Positions 16,942-26,085 are shown, numbered from the stretch's first letter. The stretch is DNA of 64,000 nt from SYAN01 sp964406345 (GCA_964406345.1 CAYORK010000002.1:27044-91043), one strand, 5' to 3'. Program-made: numbers and translations. Notes: a model not told the origin generated them from the letters alone.

Positions 16942-17847
16942 ATGACCAACCTCCCACCACCTTTGGATCCTGAGACACGTCGACGCAACGCTGAGATAGC
17001 GATCGCTGCGCGCAAAGAACGATCGAGGATCAAGAGCCAGCTCAAAGATGGCTCCTTGTCGATGCGAGAGATCCTCGAGTCTGAGGAAAATGCTGCGCGC
17101 CGGATGCGTGTCATCGAGCTCCTTACTGCGCTGCCGCAGATAGGACCCCTCCGTGCGCAGAATCTGATGGAGAGAGTGGGAATTTCGCCCACTCGTCGCA
17201 TCGCAGGTCTTGGCGTGAGACAGCGAAGAGAGCTCTTGAACCTAGTAGAGAGATCCATTCCGACCAAGATGCTCAGTAACCTTGCCTCTATGTCGAACGC
17301 TTTCTATGGACGTCTCTTTGTGATCTCGGGTCCTGGTGGTGTGGGTAAGAGCACAATCACTCGTGAGCTCGCTCGCTTCGAAGATTTCTTCCTTAGTGTG
17401 AGTGTTACGACCCGGAAGCCAAGAGACGGAGAACAAGATGGGGTGCACTATCACTTCGTCTCTAGATCGGAATTTGAATCACGGATAGCCAATAACGAAT
17501 TCATGGAATGGGCGGAGTTTGCGGGAAACCTTTATGGAACTTTGGAGGAGGATGTTCAACGCCATCGCCTCGCCGGGAAGCACGTCCTGTTGGAGATCGA
17601 ACTTCAGGGTGCTCGTCAGGTGAAGAAGGTCCATCCGGAAGCGGTCTTGGTTTTCATCTCACCACCCTCTTGGGAAGAGTTGGAAGGCAGGATTCGAGGT
17701 CGCGGAAGCGACAGTGATGAGCGCATTCGCGAAAGGCTGGCCATCGCCCAGGAAGAGTTAGCGGCGGCGAAGGAATTTGACCACGTGTTGGTCAATTCCG
17801 AGGTCGCTGAGGTCGTATCAAGGCTGGTAGCCTTAGCCGCCTCATAG
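16942..17847 (+). CDS. Fusion of mycobacterial-type integration host factor (mIHF) and guanylate kinase
   Basis: A single 301-residue frame contains two proteins usually encoded separately. Residues about 1-103 match mIHF: a basic N helix, ALPQIGPLRAQNLMERVGI and PTRRIAGLG, the nucleoid-binding core. A roughly 20-residue linker follows. Residues about 123-301 are guanylate kinase, with P-loop ISGPGGVGKST near 128-138, TTRKPRDGEQDGVHYHF, and LEIELQGARQVK. There is no stop between them. Internal ATGs at 17269 and 17290 could also yield free Gmk, but neither has a clear ribosome-binding site. Order pyrF-mihF-gmk-rpoZ is actinobacterial. Gmk makes GDP from GMP. Confidence 0.85.
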   Translation: MTNLPPPLDPETRRRNAEIAIAARKERSRIKSQLKDGSLSMREILESEENAARRMRVIELLTALPQIGPLRAQNLMERVGISPTRRIAGLGVRQRRELLNLVERSIPTKMLSNLASMSNAFYGRLFVISGPGGVGKSTITRELARFEDFFLSVSVTTRKPRDGEQDGVHYHFVSRSEFESRIANNEFMEWAEFAGNLYGTLEEDVQRHRLAGKHVLLEIELQGARQVKKVHPEAVLVFISPPSWEELEGRIRGRGSDSDERIRERLAIAQEELAAAKEFDHVLVNSEVAEVVSRLVALAAS

Positions 17848-17943
17848 TCGGGAGCCCCCGCAGCCGTTACGAATAGAGATTCGCATCCGAACGCCAGGCG
17901 GCTTTGGTTCGAGTAAAGACGAGTAGAAGAAGGTAGATGCACT

Positions 17944-18210
17944 ATGGAGTTGAAGTCTGAAGGAATCACCAATCCTCCGATCGATGATCTCTTAGAGAAG
18001 ACTGGCTCGAAGTACTCGCTCGTCCTTTACGCAGCAAAGCGCGCTCGTCAGATCAATGCGTACTATTCCCAGCTCGGTGAAGGGCTCCTGGAGTATGTAG
18101 GCCCGTTGGTTGAAACCAACGTTCACGAGAAGCCGCTTTCCATCGCGCTCCGTGAGATCAATGGGAACCTACTCTCCATCGAGCAATTGGAACCGACCAC
18201 AAACAAGTAG
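17944..18210 (+). CDS. rpoZ: RNA polymerase omega subunit
   Basis: The 88-residue subunit shows the actinobacterial omega pattern GITNPPIDDLLEKTGSKYSL followed by YAAKRARQINAYY. It helps RNA polymerase assembly. The order gmk-rpoZ-coaBC-metK is conserved. The 96-base region before it includes a small CGAAT/ATTCG hairpin and an AGAAGG ribosome-binding sequence. An assembly gap begins 7 bases after the stop. Confidence 0.93.
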   Translation: MELKSEGITNPPIDDLLEKTGSKYSLVLYAAKRARQINAYYSQLGEGLLEYVGPLVETNVHEKPLSIALREINGNLLSIEQLEPTTNK

Positions 18211-18217
18211 CTCGACA

Positions 18218-18317
18218 NNNNNNNNNNNNNNNNNNNNNNNNNNNNNNNNNNNNNNNNNNNNNNNNNNNNNNNNNNNNNNNNNNNNNNNNNNNNNNNNNNN
18301 NNNNNNNNNNNNNNNNN
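18218..18317. other. Assembly gap (100 N) with sequence truly missing
   Basis: The N run separates rpoZ from coaBC. The flanks are not repeats of each other. By comparison with E. coli CoaBC, roughly 85 N-terminal codons of coaBC are absent, so at least about 255 bases are missing. The length of 100 is a placeholder. Confidence 0.95.
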
Positions 18318-19271
18318 ATCGCCCCGGCAACAGCAGATTTGATGGCTCGCATAGCTGGTGGCAGAGCAGATGATCTTTTGAGTTCAGTTGTCATCAGCAC
18401 CAAGGCGCCCGTGATCCTTGTTCCAGCGATGCATCCTGAGATGTGGCAGAACCCGGCGACAGTGAGCAATGTGAGATTGCTGCGCGAACGTGGTTATTTT
18501 GTCATGGACCCAGAGGTTGGACGTCTTACGGGAGAAGATGTAGGAGTAGGACGGTTTCCGGAGACGATGCGAATCATCGATTTCGTCGAAGCGAGTTATG
18601 CGCGTCGCGCGGATCTCATCGGCAAGAGAATTCTCATAACTGGCGGCGGAACGCGAGAGCCGATTGATCCGGTTCGTTACATAGGTAATCGTTCCAGTGG
18701 TCGCCAGGCACACGAAATCGCGGAGAGAGCAGCTTTTAGAGGCGCCGAAGTCACCCTCATCATGGGTCCCAATTCCTTGCCTCTGATTGAGGGAATCACG
18801 ACGGTAGCGATCGAGACAGCGGAAGAGATGGGGGATGCCCTCCAACATCTTCAGGACGAGTGTGATGTTCTTGTTATGACTGCCGCAGTCGCAGATGCGC
18901 GTCCTGTCGTGAGAGAGGACAGGAAAATAAAGAAGGATCAGCTTGGCGCCATCTTGCTCGAGGAGAATCCTGACCTCTTGCAACGCGCCGCTCAACGCAG
19001 GAGGCCTGGTCAGCTCTTGGTTGGTTTCGCCGCCGAAACTGAGTCTGACAGTGAGGCTTTGATCGGTCTTGGCTCAGAGAAATTGCGCCGAAAGGGCGTC
19101 GATCTCCTCTACGTAAACGACGTCAGTGCGGGCGGGGTTTTTGGTTCAGACCAGACTAGTGGCTATCTATTGGGTCATAACGGTGTCATAGAGAGTTTTT
19201 CGGCTGTCAGCAAGAAGCAGGTAGCCGATCGATTGTTGGATGCGATCTCAGAAAGGATCTCTCATGAGTAA
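18318..19271 (+). CDS. coaBC: Bifunctional phosphopantothenoylcysteine decarboxylase/synthase (5' truncated by gap)
   Basis: The visible 317 residues begin inside the CoaC flavoprotein domain at IAPATADLMARIAGG. They include the decarboxylase PAMHPEMW motif near visible residue 34. The CoaB synthase domain starts near visible residue 105, with ITGGGTREPIDPVRYIGN, then TAAVAD and LVGFAAETE. The enzyme makes 4'-phosphopantetheine for coenzyme A. The missing N terminus, with part of the FMN site and the start codon, lies in the gap and is not evidence of a pseudogene. The end overlaps metK by 8 bases. Confidence 0.92.
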   Translation: MAPATADLMARIAGGRADDLLSSVVISTKAPVILVPAMHPEMWQNPATVSNVRLLRERGYFVMDPEVGRLTGEDVGVGRFPETMRIIDFVEASYARRADLIGKRILITGGGTREPIDPVRYIGNRSSGRQAHEIAERAAFRGAEVTLIMGPNSLPLIEGITTVAIETAEEMGDALQHLQDECDVLVMTAAVADARPVVREDRKIKKDQLGAILLEENPDLLQRAAQRRRPGQLLVGFAAETESDSEALIGLGSEKLRRKGVDLLYVNDVSAGGVFGSDQTSGYLLGHNGVIESFSAVSKKQVADRLLDAISERISHE

Positions 19272-20463
19272 AGCAGTTCGCTTGTTCACCTCAGAGTCAG
19301 TGACGGAAGGACATCCTGACAAGATCGCCGATCAAATCTCAGACGCGATCCTTGATGACCTGCTAAGTCAAGATCCAAGATCGAGAGTTGCTGTTGAAAC
19401 CCTCATAACGACCGGTCAGGTTCATGTGGCAGGGGAGGTTACGACCTCTGGTTTTGCCGATGTGATGTCTTTGGTGCGCGAAACGGTCCTCTCGATTGGC
19501 TATGACTCTTCCGAGAAAGGTTTCGACGGAAACAGTTGTGGAGTTTCTATCTCGATTGGTCAGCAATCGAGCGATATCGCCCAAGGTGTCGATCGTGCCG
19601 TGGAGGAACGCGTCACCAAGTCGAGTGACCCCATTGATCTGCAGGGAGCGGGAGATCAGGGTTTGATGTTTGGATACGCATCGAATGAGACAACCTCTTT
19701 GATGCCGTTGCCGATCTACCTCTCCCATAGGCTCGCAGAGCGTCTCACCGAGGTTCGGAAGTCTGGATTGTTGCCATATCTGCGCCCCGACGGCAAGACT
19801 CAAGTCACGATCGGCTATGAAGGCGATCGACCGGTTGCAATCGATACGATCGTCATCTCGAGTCAACATGCGGAAGATGTGGATGTCGATCGCAAGCTCG
19901 CTCCGGACATCAAAGAGCATGTCATCGATGTTGTCCTTGCCGGGAGTGGGCTAGATCTCTCCAAGGTGAGAACGCTGATCAATCCCACCGGTAGGTTCGT
20001 CATTGGTGGCCCAATGGGCGATGCGGGTCTTACGGGACGGAAGATCATCGTTGATACCTATGGCGGCATGGCACGACATGGGGGCGGCGCCTTCAGCGGA
20101 AAGGATCCTTCGAAGGTCGATCGTTCTGCCGCCTATGCGATGCGCTGGGTTGCCAAGAACGTGGTGGCCGCAGGACTCGCAGATCGTTGCGAGGTTCAAG
20201 TGGCTTACGCAATAGGTAAGGCTCAACCTGTCGGACTCTTTGTTGAGACCTTTGGTAGCAATAAGGTCAGCGAAGAAAGCATTCAACGAGCCATAACGGA
20301 GGTCTTCGACCTGCGCCCAGCTGCGATCATTCGAGATCTCCAACTTCTTCGGCCGATCTACAAGAAGACAGCCGCTTATGGCCACTTCGGTAGAGAATTG
20401 CCCGAATTCACCTGGGAGAGAACGGACCGAGCCCAAGCGCTCATTGACGCCGCAAAGGGGTAG
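19264..20463 (+). CDS. metK: S-adenosylmethionine synthetase
   Basis: The 399-residue enzyme makes SAM from methionine and ATP. It begins FTSESVTEGHPDKIADQISDAI, has GAGDQGLMFGYA near residue 125, and carries the P-loop-like GGGAFSGKDPSKVDRSAAY near residue 279. ATG 19264 overlaps the coaBC end. No SAM riboswitch is possible upstream because the start lies inside coaBC. Full length. Confidence 0.96.
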   Translation: MSKAVRLFTSESVTEGHPDKIADQISDAILDDLLSQDPRSRVAVETLITTGQVHVAGEVTTSGFADVMSLVRETVLSIGYDSSEKGFDGNSCGVSISIGQQSSDIAQGVDRAVEERVTKSSDPIDLQGAGDQGLMFGYASNETTSLMPLPIYLSHRLAERLTEVRKSGLLPYLRPDGKTQVTIGYEGDRPVAIDTIVISSQHAEDVDVDRKLAPDIKEHVIDVVLAGSGLDLSKVRTLINPTGRFVIGGPMGDAGLTGRKIIVDTYGGMARHGGGAFSGKDPSKVDRSAAYAMRWVAKNVVAAGLADRCEVQVAYAIGKAQPVGLFVETFGSNKVSEESIQRAITEVFDLRPAAIIRDLQLLRPIYKKTAAYGHFGRELPEFTWERTDRAQALIDAAKG

Positions 20464-20464
20464 T

Positions 20465-22357
20465 TTGCCCGACGTGGCGAAACTCAAGCTGAAGCACCCT
20501 GCGGCTCCAAGTCCCGTTGCAGTTGGTGCAGACTGGGAGATCGTCACTGTTGCGGTGAGCGTGCCTGTGCCACATCTCGAAGGTCTCTACTCGTATCGCG
20601 TGGAAAGAGATCTTGCGCCGGTAGGAAGCGTAGTGAAAGTGCCATTCGGTCAGGGTGAAACCTTTGGTTTCGTCGTGGGCCTGAAGGGAGATGGCGGAAC
20701 AGACCTCTCACTCAAACGCATCCGAGAAGTTCTCCATCCAGAACCGCTCTTCGATGTCGAGCAACTCAGGCGCTACAGGGGGATCGCGGATCTCTATGGG
20801 TCATCCCTCTTCTCTGTCCTATCTGCCGCAAATCCAGCATGGAGATCAACAGATGGTGGCCTTGACGAAAAAGACTCGTCCCAACGGTTCAGTCCTTCCA
20901 AGGCAGATAGAGTCTTTATCGAGAAAATGTTTGGCCCGACGTGGAACTCTGGCAAGCGCACCAATCTGGTGGTTCCAATGGGCATCCTGTGGGATCGCGT
21001 GATTGTCTCTCTTCTCTTAGCAGAACCTCGCTCGACACTTGTACTAGTCCCAACGGAGAGACATCTTCGAATCTTGGATCAATGTCTTCGAGGCAGAGGG
21101 GTTACGGAACACGTCACGATCTCATCGGGTCTCAAAAAGAGTGAACGTGCCTCGGCGAATCGCCGCCTCCGCGCGAAGTCAGAGGCTCTGGTCATCGGTA
21201 CCCGAAGCGCTGCACTCGCGCCTTTCAATCCGAAGCGCGTAATCGTCATCGATCCAGGCGATGAACACCATCGTGAGAGACGCTCACCGTACTTTCGAGT
21301 CGATGATGTCTCGATGTGGTCGACTGTTGAGCAGGTGCTCAGAGTCTCTTATCTTCGAACCTTCGAATCGATGAGTGGTGGCGAAGCACTCAATTTTGGC
21401 AGAGGCGGAGGGACCGCATCATTCGAGAGTACTTCGTTGGAGCGGATTGTCAGCGACATCTCCAAGATAGCGCGATCCAAACCCGAAGGAAATTGGGTAC
21501 TCGTAAGTCTCAACGATAAGTCGTTTGCGAGTGGACTCGTATGTTCCTCATGCCGGAATCGAGGGCTCTGCGAATGCGGCTTCTCATTGACGATCCCGCG
21601 ACGCGGCGCCGCCCCTACTTGTCAGAAATGCCTTCGCGAATTCAGAATCTATCGATGTCGCTACTGTGAGGGATCCACCTTGACTGCCGTTAGAGGAGGA
21701 GGCGAGGCGTTGGGTCTGAGCATTGCCAAGTCGGTCAAGGGTGCTCGAGTGATCGTCTCAAATGCGGGTGCATTGAAGGAAGAAGTGGTTGCGTCAGAAC
21801 GTCACACCGTCGTGATCGCGACACAAGGGAGTGAGCCACGTATTCGGAGTGCAGATGGAAAACGGCATGGTTTTGACACCATTGCGATGATCGGCGGCAG
21901 ATCGGCCTTTGCATCTCCATCGCTGGCGCGTGTTGATCGTTTTCGATTGGCCTGGGGAAGATTGCGAGGATTGTGTAATCCCAAGGCGACGACCTTCCTC
22001 ATTGATTTGGAAGCCAGCCATCCGGAATTTCAAGAATTCAAACAACCTGGATCTGCACGCGGTCTAGAGCTTGTGAAGAGGGAACGTGCTGAGTTAGGGC
22101 TACCACCTTTCAGCCAACTTGTAGCCCTCAAAGGCGATGATCGAGTGCTTCAACGGCTACGTTCCTCATTACAATCGGACGATCTCTTCCAACAATCGAA
22201 GAATGTGATCTTCCCGGTGCATGCCAATCGAATGATCCTGAAGGTCGATTCCAATCAAAGGCTGGAACTCTTGCGTCTACTGCAGGAAATGACACGCCTC
22301 CGAAGCGCGAAGCGGTTGCCAAGGATCGATTACGACTTCGATCCTGAGGAGATGTAG
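20465..22357 (+). CDS. priA: PriA-like primosomal protein N', helicase-inactive form
   Basis: The 630-residue protein has the PriA N-terminal DNA-binding domain (VAVSVPVPHLEGLYSYRV) and two zinc-binding clusters near residues 360-400 (CSSCRNRGLCECGF, CQKCLREFRIYRCRYC). The Walker A motif of true PriA is absent, and the DEEH box is replaced by DPGDEHH. This matches the degenerate actinobacterial PriA annotated as lacking helicase function. It may still act in replication restart as a loader. Start TTG 20465 follows GGGG; GTG 20474 is the alternative. Confidence 0.85.
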   Translation: MPDVAKLKLKHPAAPSPVAVGADWEIVTVAVSVPVPHLEGLYSYRVERDLAPVGSVVKVPFGQGETFGFVVGLKGDGGTDLSLKRIREVLHPEPLFDVEQLRRYRGIADLYGSSLFSVLSAANPAWRSTDGGLDEKDSSQRFSPSKADRVFIEKMFGPTWNSGKRTNLVVPMGILWDRVIVSLLLAEPRSTLVLVPTERHLRILDQCLRGRGVTEHVTISSGLKKSERASANRRLRAKSEALVIGTRSAALAPFNPKRVIVIDPGDEHHRERRSPYFRVDDVSMWSTVEQVLRVSYLRTFESMSGGEALNFGRGGGTASFESTSLERIVSDISKIARSKPEGNWVLVSLNDKSFASGLVCSSCRNRGLCECGFSLTIPRRGAAPTCQKCLREFRIYRCRYCEGSTLTAVRGGGEALGLSIAKSVKGARVIVSNAGALKEEVVASERHTVVIATQGSEPRIRSADGKRHGFDTIAMIGGRSAFASPSLARVDRFRLAWGRLRGLCNPKATTFLIDLEASHPEFQEFKQPGSARGLELVKRERAELGLPPFSQLVALKGDDRVLQRLRSSLQSDDLFQQSKNVIFPVHANRMILKVDSNQRLELLRLLQEMTRLRSAKRLPRIDYDFDPEEM

Positions 22358-22361
22358 TCGG

Positions 22362-22367
22362 TATGAT
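22362..22367 (+). promoter_or_regulatory. -10 element giving a leaderless def transcript
   Basis: TATGAT lies exactly 6 bases before the def ATG (22374), so transcription would start at or next to the A of ATG. It separates def-fmt-rsmB-rpe from priA. Confidence 0.55.
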
Positions 22368-22373
22368 GAGGCT

Positions 22374-22922
22374 ATGGCAGTAAGAGCAATCAGGCATTTT
22401 GGTGATCCTGTGCTGACGACGAGAGCGCAGGAAGTGACGACCTTCGATAAGGAGCTTCGCAACCTTGTGAAGGATTTGACCGAAACCATGGTTGATGCCC
22501 CCGGAGCCGGTTTGGCGGCGCCTCAAATTGGAGTCGGACTGAGGGTCTTTACCTGGCACGTCGATGACGAGTTCGGTCATCTCGTCAATCCCATTCTTGA
22601 CCTCTCGGAGGAGATGCAAGATGGCGAAGAGGGTTGTCTCTCATTTCCAGAGTTGCGATTCGAGACCCCTCGGGCATTCCGCGCTGTTGCCAAGGGAGTC
22701 AACATGCATGGCGAACCGATCGTGGTTGAAGGGACCGAGTTCCTCGCTCGAGCATTACAGCACGAAGTGGATCATCTCGACGGGATCCTTTTCATCGACC
22801 GTATGGATGCCGAAACTCGGCGAGAGGCTATGCGTGAAATCAGGGAGTCGGCTTGGTTTCAAGGCGGAGAGAGTCCAGAGATCCGGGTATCTCCTCATGC
22901 GACGCGCGGGTTAGGTATCTGA
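22374..22922 (+). CDS. def: Peptide deformylase
   Basis: The 182-residue metalloenzyme removes the N-formyl group from nascent proteins. All three active-site motifs are intact: GAGLAAPQIG near residues 44-53, EGCLSFP near residue 88, and HEVDHLDG near residue 130 with the two metal His and catalytic Glu. It is paired with fmt, which adds the formyl group to initiator tRNA. Confidence 0.95.
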   Translation: MAVRAIRHFGDPVLTTRAQEVTTFDKELRNLVKDLTETMVDAPGAGLAAPQIGVGLRVFTWHVDDEFGHLVNPILDLSEEMQDGEEGCLSFPELRFETPRAFRAVAKGVNMHGEPIVVEGTEFLARALQHEVDHLDGILFIDRMDAETRREAMREIRESAWFQGGESPEIRVSPHATRGLGI

Positions 22923-22931
22923 CCCTCGCTT

Positions 22932-23864
22932 ATGAAGAAAAGAGTCTTACTGGCATCCTCTTCACTGCTCTCTCTTCCGACCTATCGGGCATTGCTCGGG
23001 CGCTCTGATCTTGAGGTAGCAGGGATCCTTTCCACCCCCGATCGACCTAAGGGTCGCCATGGAACGCCATCACCGAATGAGTTGGTTGATCATCTGTCGA
23101 GCAGTGATATGCAGATATGGAAACCAGATACTTCACCCCAGATCCTCGCCGCGATTGATGAGATCATGCCAGATCTCGTCATCGTAATCGCTTACGGACG
23201 ACTGATCAGACGAGAATCGCTCGAGGCAGTGCCACTCGGTTGGATCAACCTTCACTTCTCCCTATTGCCAAGGTTTCGAGGTGCTGCTCCCGTTCAGCGC
23301 GCGATACTTGCTGGTGACGAAAACTTCGGTGTGACCGTTTTCAAGTTGGATGAGGGTATGGACACTGGTCCAATCCTGGTCAAGCGAAGGGTCGAGATCG
23401 GCGAGGAGTTGGTTGCAAGTGAGATCTTGCCACGTCTCGCTGAAGAAGGTTCCGTTTCGATCCTGCAGGCAGTCGATCTGCTTCTGGAAGGTCGCTCACC
23501 CTTGTCACAAAGCGGTGAGAGTTCATTAGCTCCCAAGATCAACAAGGAAGAGCTTCGATTGAATCTCTCCCTCAACCAGGTTGACTTAATGAGGCAGATT
23601 AGAGCGTTCACTCGGGCTCCAGGTGTCTGGTTCATCTATAAAGGAAAGCGACATAGAGTCACATCAGCAATTGGTTCGAAACAAGAGGTGCCTCTTGGGC
23701 GTTTTGCACAAACGAATGGAGAGGCACTCCTGGGGACTAGGGAAGGGTCATTGAAAATCTTGACCATCGTGCCGGAGGGGAAACGCGAGATGACCGGCGG
23801 CGAATGGATTCGCGGGCTCCAGCTTTTGGAAGGTGCCATTAGCGACGAGGGAATCGAATCTTGA
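22932..23864 (+). CDS. fmt: Methionyl-tRNA formyltransferase
   Basis: The 310-residue enzyme formylates initiator Met-tRNA with 10-formyl-THF. It has the family core HFSLLPRFRGAAPVQRAILAG near residues 103-123, followed by DEGMDTGPIL, and a C-terminal OB-like domain. The start is ATG 22932, nine bases after def. The last four bases overlap rsmB. Confidence 0.95.
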   Translation: MKKRVLLASSSLLSLPTYRALLGRSDLEVAGILSTPDRPKGRHGTPSPNELVDHLSSSDMQIWKPDTSPQILAAIDEIMPDLVIVIAYGRLIRRESLEAVPLGWINLHFSLLPRFRGAAPVQRAILAGDENFGVTVFKLDEGMDTGPILVKRRVEIGEELVASEILPRLAEEGSVSILQAVDLLLEGRSPLSQSGESSLAPKINKEELRLNLSLNQVDLMRQIRAFTRAPGVWFIYKGKRHRVTSAIGSKQEVPLGRFAQTNGEALLGTREGSLKILTIVPEGKREMTGGEWIRGLQLLEGAISDEGIES

Positions 23865-25141
23865 GTGAGCGAGAGCCGAGGCGACTTGCATGGGAGTTCC
23901 TTCGAGATGTTGAGCGAGAAGGCGGCTACATCAACATTGAGATTGCTAGGTTGCACGAACGATTGGATCCTTTGGATAGGGCCTTTGCTACGGAATTGCT
24001 CTTCGGTAGTGTCCGAATGCGGCTCTTTCTCGATCACATAATCGATAGTCTCGCGTCTAGAGCGATCGATGAAGAGACGAGAAGCGTCTTGAGGCTCGGA
24101 GTTTATGAGGCGCTCTTCATGTCAACAGCTGATCACGCCGTTGTGAATGAATATGTTGAGATTGCGAAGAAGGTCATAGGCAAGGCTAGGTCCGGGTTTG
24201 TGAATGCCCTGCTCCGACGCACGGTACGAGAAAAGCAAGAACTTGCTGACGTCTCACTTCTGCCGATCGAGATCAAGACATCCCATCCACGTTGGATCGT
24301 AGAGGCTTACCGTGCTCTGGATAGCGTCTCTGACTTGGAAGCGGAACTGACTTCCCACAATCAAGTAAGCCAGGTTCAGGTGGTCTCTTTCGAGCCACTT
24401 TCCGAAGAGATTGCGAACAAATCACCGCAGACGAGCTTCGGCTATCGACTCAAGGTTGCACCGCGCGAACTTGATGGAGTTCGTACCGGCGAAGTGTTCG
24501 TACAAGATGAGGGTTCGCAGATTGTCTGTGAACTAGCACTTGCTACTGATCCTCAACGCACTATGCAGTGGATGGACCTGTGTGCCGGACCAGGTGGAAA
24601 GTTCTCTTTCCTAGCTCACTTCTTGGGACCTGATCGATTACGTGGAAACGAATTGCATCCTCATCGAGTGAAGCTGATGCGCCAGCGAACTCCTCAGCAC
24701 CTCATCACGACCAGTGATGCCCGAGACATGGACCTCGATGGCATGATGTTTGATCGAATCTTGATTGACGCCCCATGTACTGGAATTGGAGCTCTACGGC
24801 GTAGACCCGATGCTCGTTGGCGTAGAACTGAGACAGATCTCAAGTCCTTGGTAAGACTCCAACGTGAGATCTTGGATGCCGCGTCAGAGATGGTGAAGGT
24901 GGGTGGGCTAATTCTCTACGTGACCTGTTCCCCGCATCTCATGGAGACGAAGGCTCAAGTGAGGGATTTCCTTTCGCGTCACACGGGATTCTCGCTTGAA
25001 CCGATCAAAGTGGATTCACTGCCTAAGGGAGCACAAGCTCAGTTGGCGCGAGCTATTGATGGTGAAGGATTACTGCAGTTGCTAACGGAACGTGACGGAA
25101 CTGATGCTATGTTTATGGCCATGCTTCGAAGGACCTCATGA
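23861..25141 (+). CDS. rsmB: 16S rRNA (cytosine-5) methyltransferase RsmB/Sun
   Basis: The 426-residue protein has an N-terminal NusB-like RNA-binding domain (about residues 1-130) and a C-terminal SAM methyltransferase domain. MDLCAGPGGKFSF near residue 237 binds SAM. DAPCTGIGALRRRPD near residue 303 and YVTCSPH near residue 350 hold the two catalytic Cys. The start is TTG 23861 in a TTGA overlap with the fmt stop; GTG 23866 is in another frame. It sits in the def-fmt-rsmB-rpe cluster. Confidence 0.93.
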   Translation: MSEREPRRLAWEFLRDVEREGGYINIEIARLHERLDPLDRAFATELLFGSVRMRLFLDHIIDSLASRAIDEETRSVLRLGVYEALFMSTADHAVVNEYVEIAKKVIGKARSGFVNALLRRTVREKQELADVSLLPIEIKTSHPRWIVEAYRALDSVSDLEAELTSHNQVSQVQVVSFEPLSEEIANKSPQTSFGYRLKVAPRELDGVRTGEVFVQDEGSQIVCELALATDPQRTMQWMDLCAGPGGKFSFLAHFLGPDRLRGNELHPHRVKLMRQRTPQHLITTSDARDMDLDGMMFDRILIDAPCTGIGALRRRPDARWRRTETDLKSLVRLQREILDAASEMVKVGGLILYVTCSPHLMETKAQVRDFLSRHTGFSLEPIKVDSLPKGAQAQLARAIDGEGLLQLLTERDGTDAMFMAMLRRTS

Positions 25142-25812
25142 TCAGGATCTGCCCTTCGGTGCTCAATGCGGATCAAGATCACCTCAAGGATGAGATCAAT
25201 CGAGTCAAGGGTTCGGCAGATTTCATCCATCTTGACATCATGGATAATCGCTTCGTTCCAAACTTCACTTACGACGAATCTCGAACGCTTGAGATCGTTC
25301 GGGAGTCCTCACTTCCAATCGACCTGCATCTGATGGTCGAGGACGCGGATCATTGGGGACCGCGCTATGCCGCGCTGAAGGACGAAGGCGTCTTCTCCGT
25401 TACAGTCCATTTTGAGGCAACGCGGGATCTTCGGACGACTCTTCGCGACGTAGGAGAGCACGGCGTCAGGCGAGGAGTCGCGTTGAAGCCCAAAACCTCA
25501 GCGGAGGAACTGATCCCTTTCTTGGATTCGATCGACATGGTCCTCATCATGACAGTTGAACCAGGTTTCGGGGGTCAGAGTTTCATGGCTGAGATGATGC
25601 CAAAGGTCACCCGTATCCGAACTGCACTTCTCGAAATCGGGCGAGAGAGTTGCTGGGTGCAAGTCGACGGAGGAATCGCATTGTCGACTATCGAGGAAGC
25701 TGCGAAGGCTGGGGCAGATACCTTTGTGGCTGGCAGTGCTGTCTATCGTTCCGAAGACCCTCGGTCCATGGTGGATCAATTACGTGAGCGCGCCCAGCGT
25801 TGCGCAAAGTAG
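25138..25812 (+). CDS. rpe: Ribulose-phosphate 3-epimerase
   Basis: The 224-residue TIM-barrel enzyme interconverts ribulose-5-P and xylulose-5-P. It has PSVLNAD at the N terminus, HLDIMDNRFVPNFTY near residues 31-45, DLHLMV, and VEPGFGGQ near residue 139, then VDGGI and AGSAVY. The ATG overlaps the rsmB stop. Confidence 0.95.
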   Translation: MIRICPSVLNADQDHLKDEINRVKGSADFIHLDIMDNRFVPNFTYDESRTLEIVRESSLPIDLHLMVEDADHWGPRYAALKDEGVFSVTVHFEATRDLRTTLRDVGEHGVRRGVALKPKTSAEELIPFLDSIDMVLIMTVEPGFGGQSFMAEMMPKVTRIRTALLEIGRESCWVQVDGGIALSTIEEAAKAGADTFVAGSAVYRSEDPRSMVDQLRERAQRCAK

Positions 25813-25815
25813 AAT
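25810..25815 (+). promoter_or_regulatory. -10 element giving a leaderless hisE transcript
   Basis: TAGAAT overlaps the rpe stop codon and lies exactly 6 bases before the hisE ATG (25822). It fits the window-wide TANNNT-N6-start pattern. Confidence 0.5.
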
Positions 25816-25821
25816 CTTGCG

Positions 25822-26085
25822 ATGAAGACATTCGAATCACTCTTCTCAGAGCTCCTTGAACGGGAAAGAGATCGTCCAGAGAACTCCCGAACAGTCGAAC
25901 TGTTGGATGCCGGAGTTCATGAGATCTGCAAAAAGGTTCTTGAAGAGGCCGGAGAAGTGTGGCTTGCCGCAGAGAGCCAAGGTGAGGCGGAGCTCGCTGA
26001 AGAGATCAGTCAGTTGATCTATCACCTTCAGGTTTTGATGATCGCCAAGCGCCTTCCTCTGAGTTCCGTCCTTGAAAGACTTTAG
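25822..26085 (+). CDS. hisE: Phosphoribosyl-ATP diphosphatase
   Basis: The 87-residue MazG-like enzyme removes pyrophosphate from PR-ATP in histidine synthesis. It shows KKVLEEAGEVWLAA with the metal-binding EE...E pattern, and EEISQLIYHLQVLM. In actinobacteria HisE is separate from HisI and precedes hisG, as here. Confidence 0.92.
   Translation: MKTFESLFSELLERERDRPENSRTVELLDAGVHEICKKVLEEAGEVWLAAESQGEAELAEEISQLIYHLQVLMIAKRLPLSSVLERL

Noticed and set aside
18318..18345. coaBC as a degraded pseudogene
   Set aside because: The frame enters directly from an N gap in the middle of a conserved motif, and the rest of the protein is intact.
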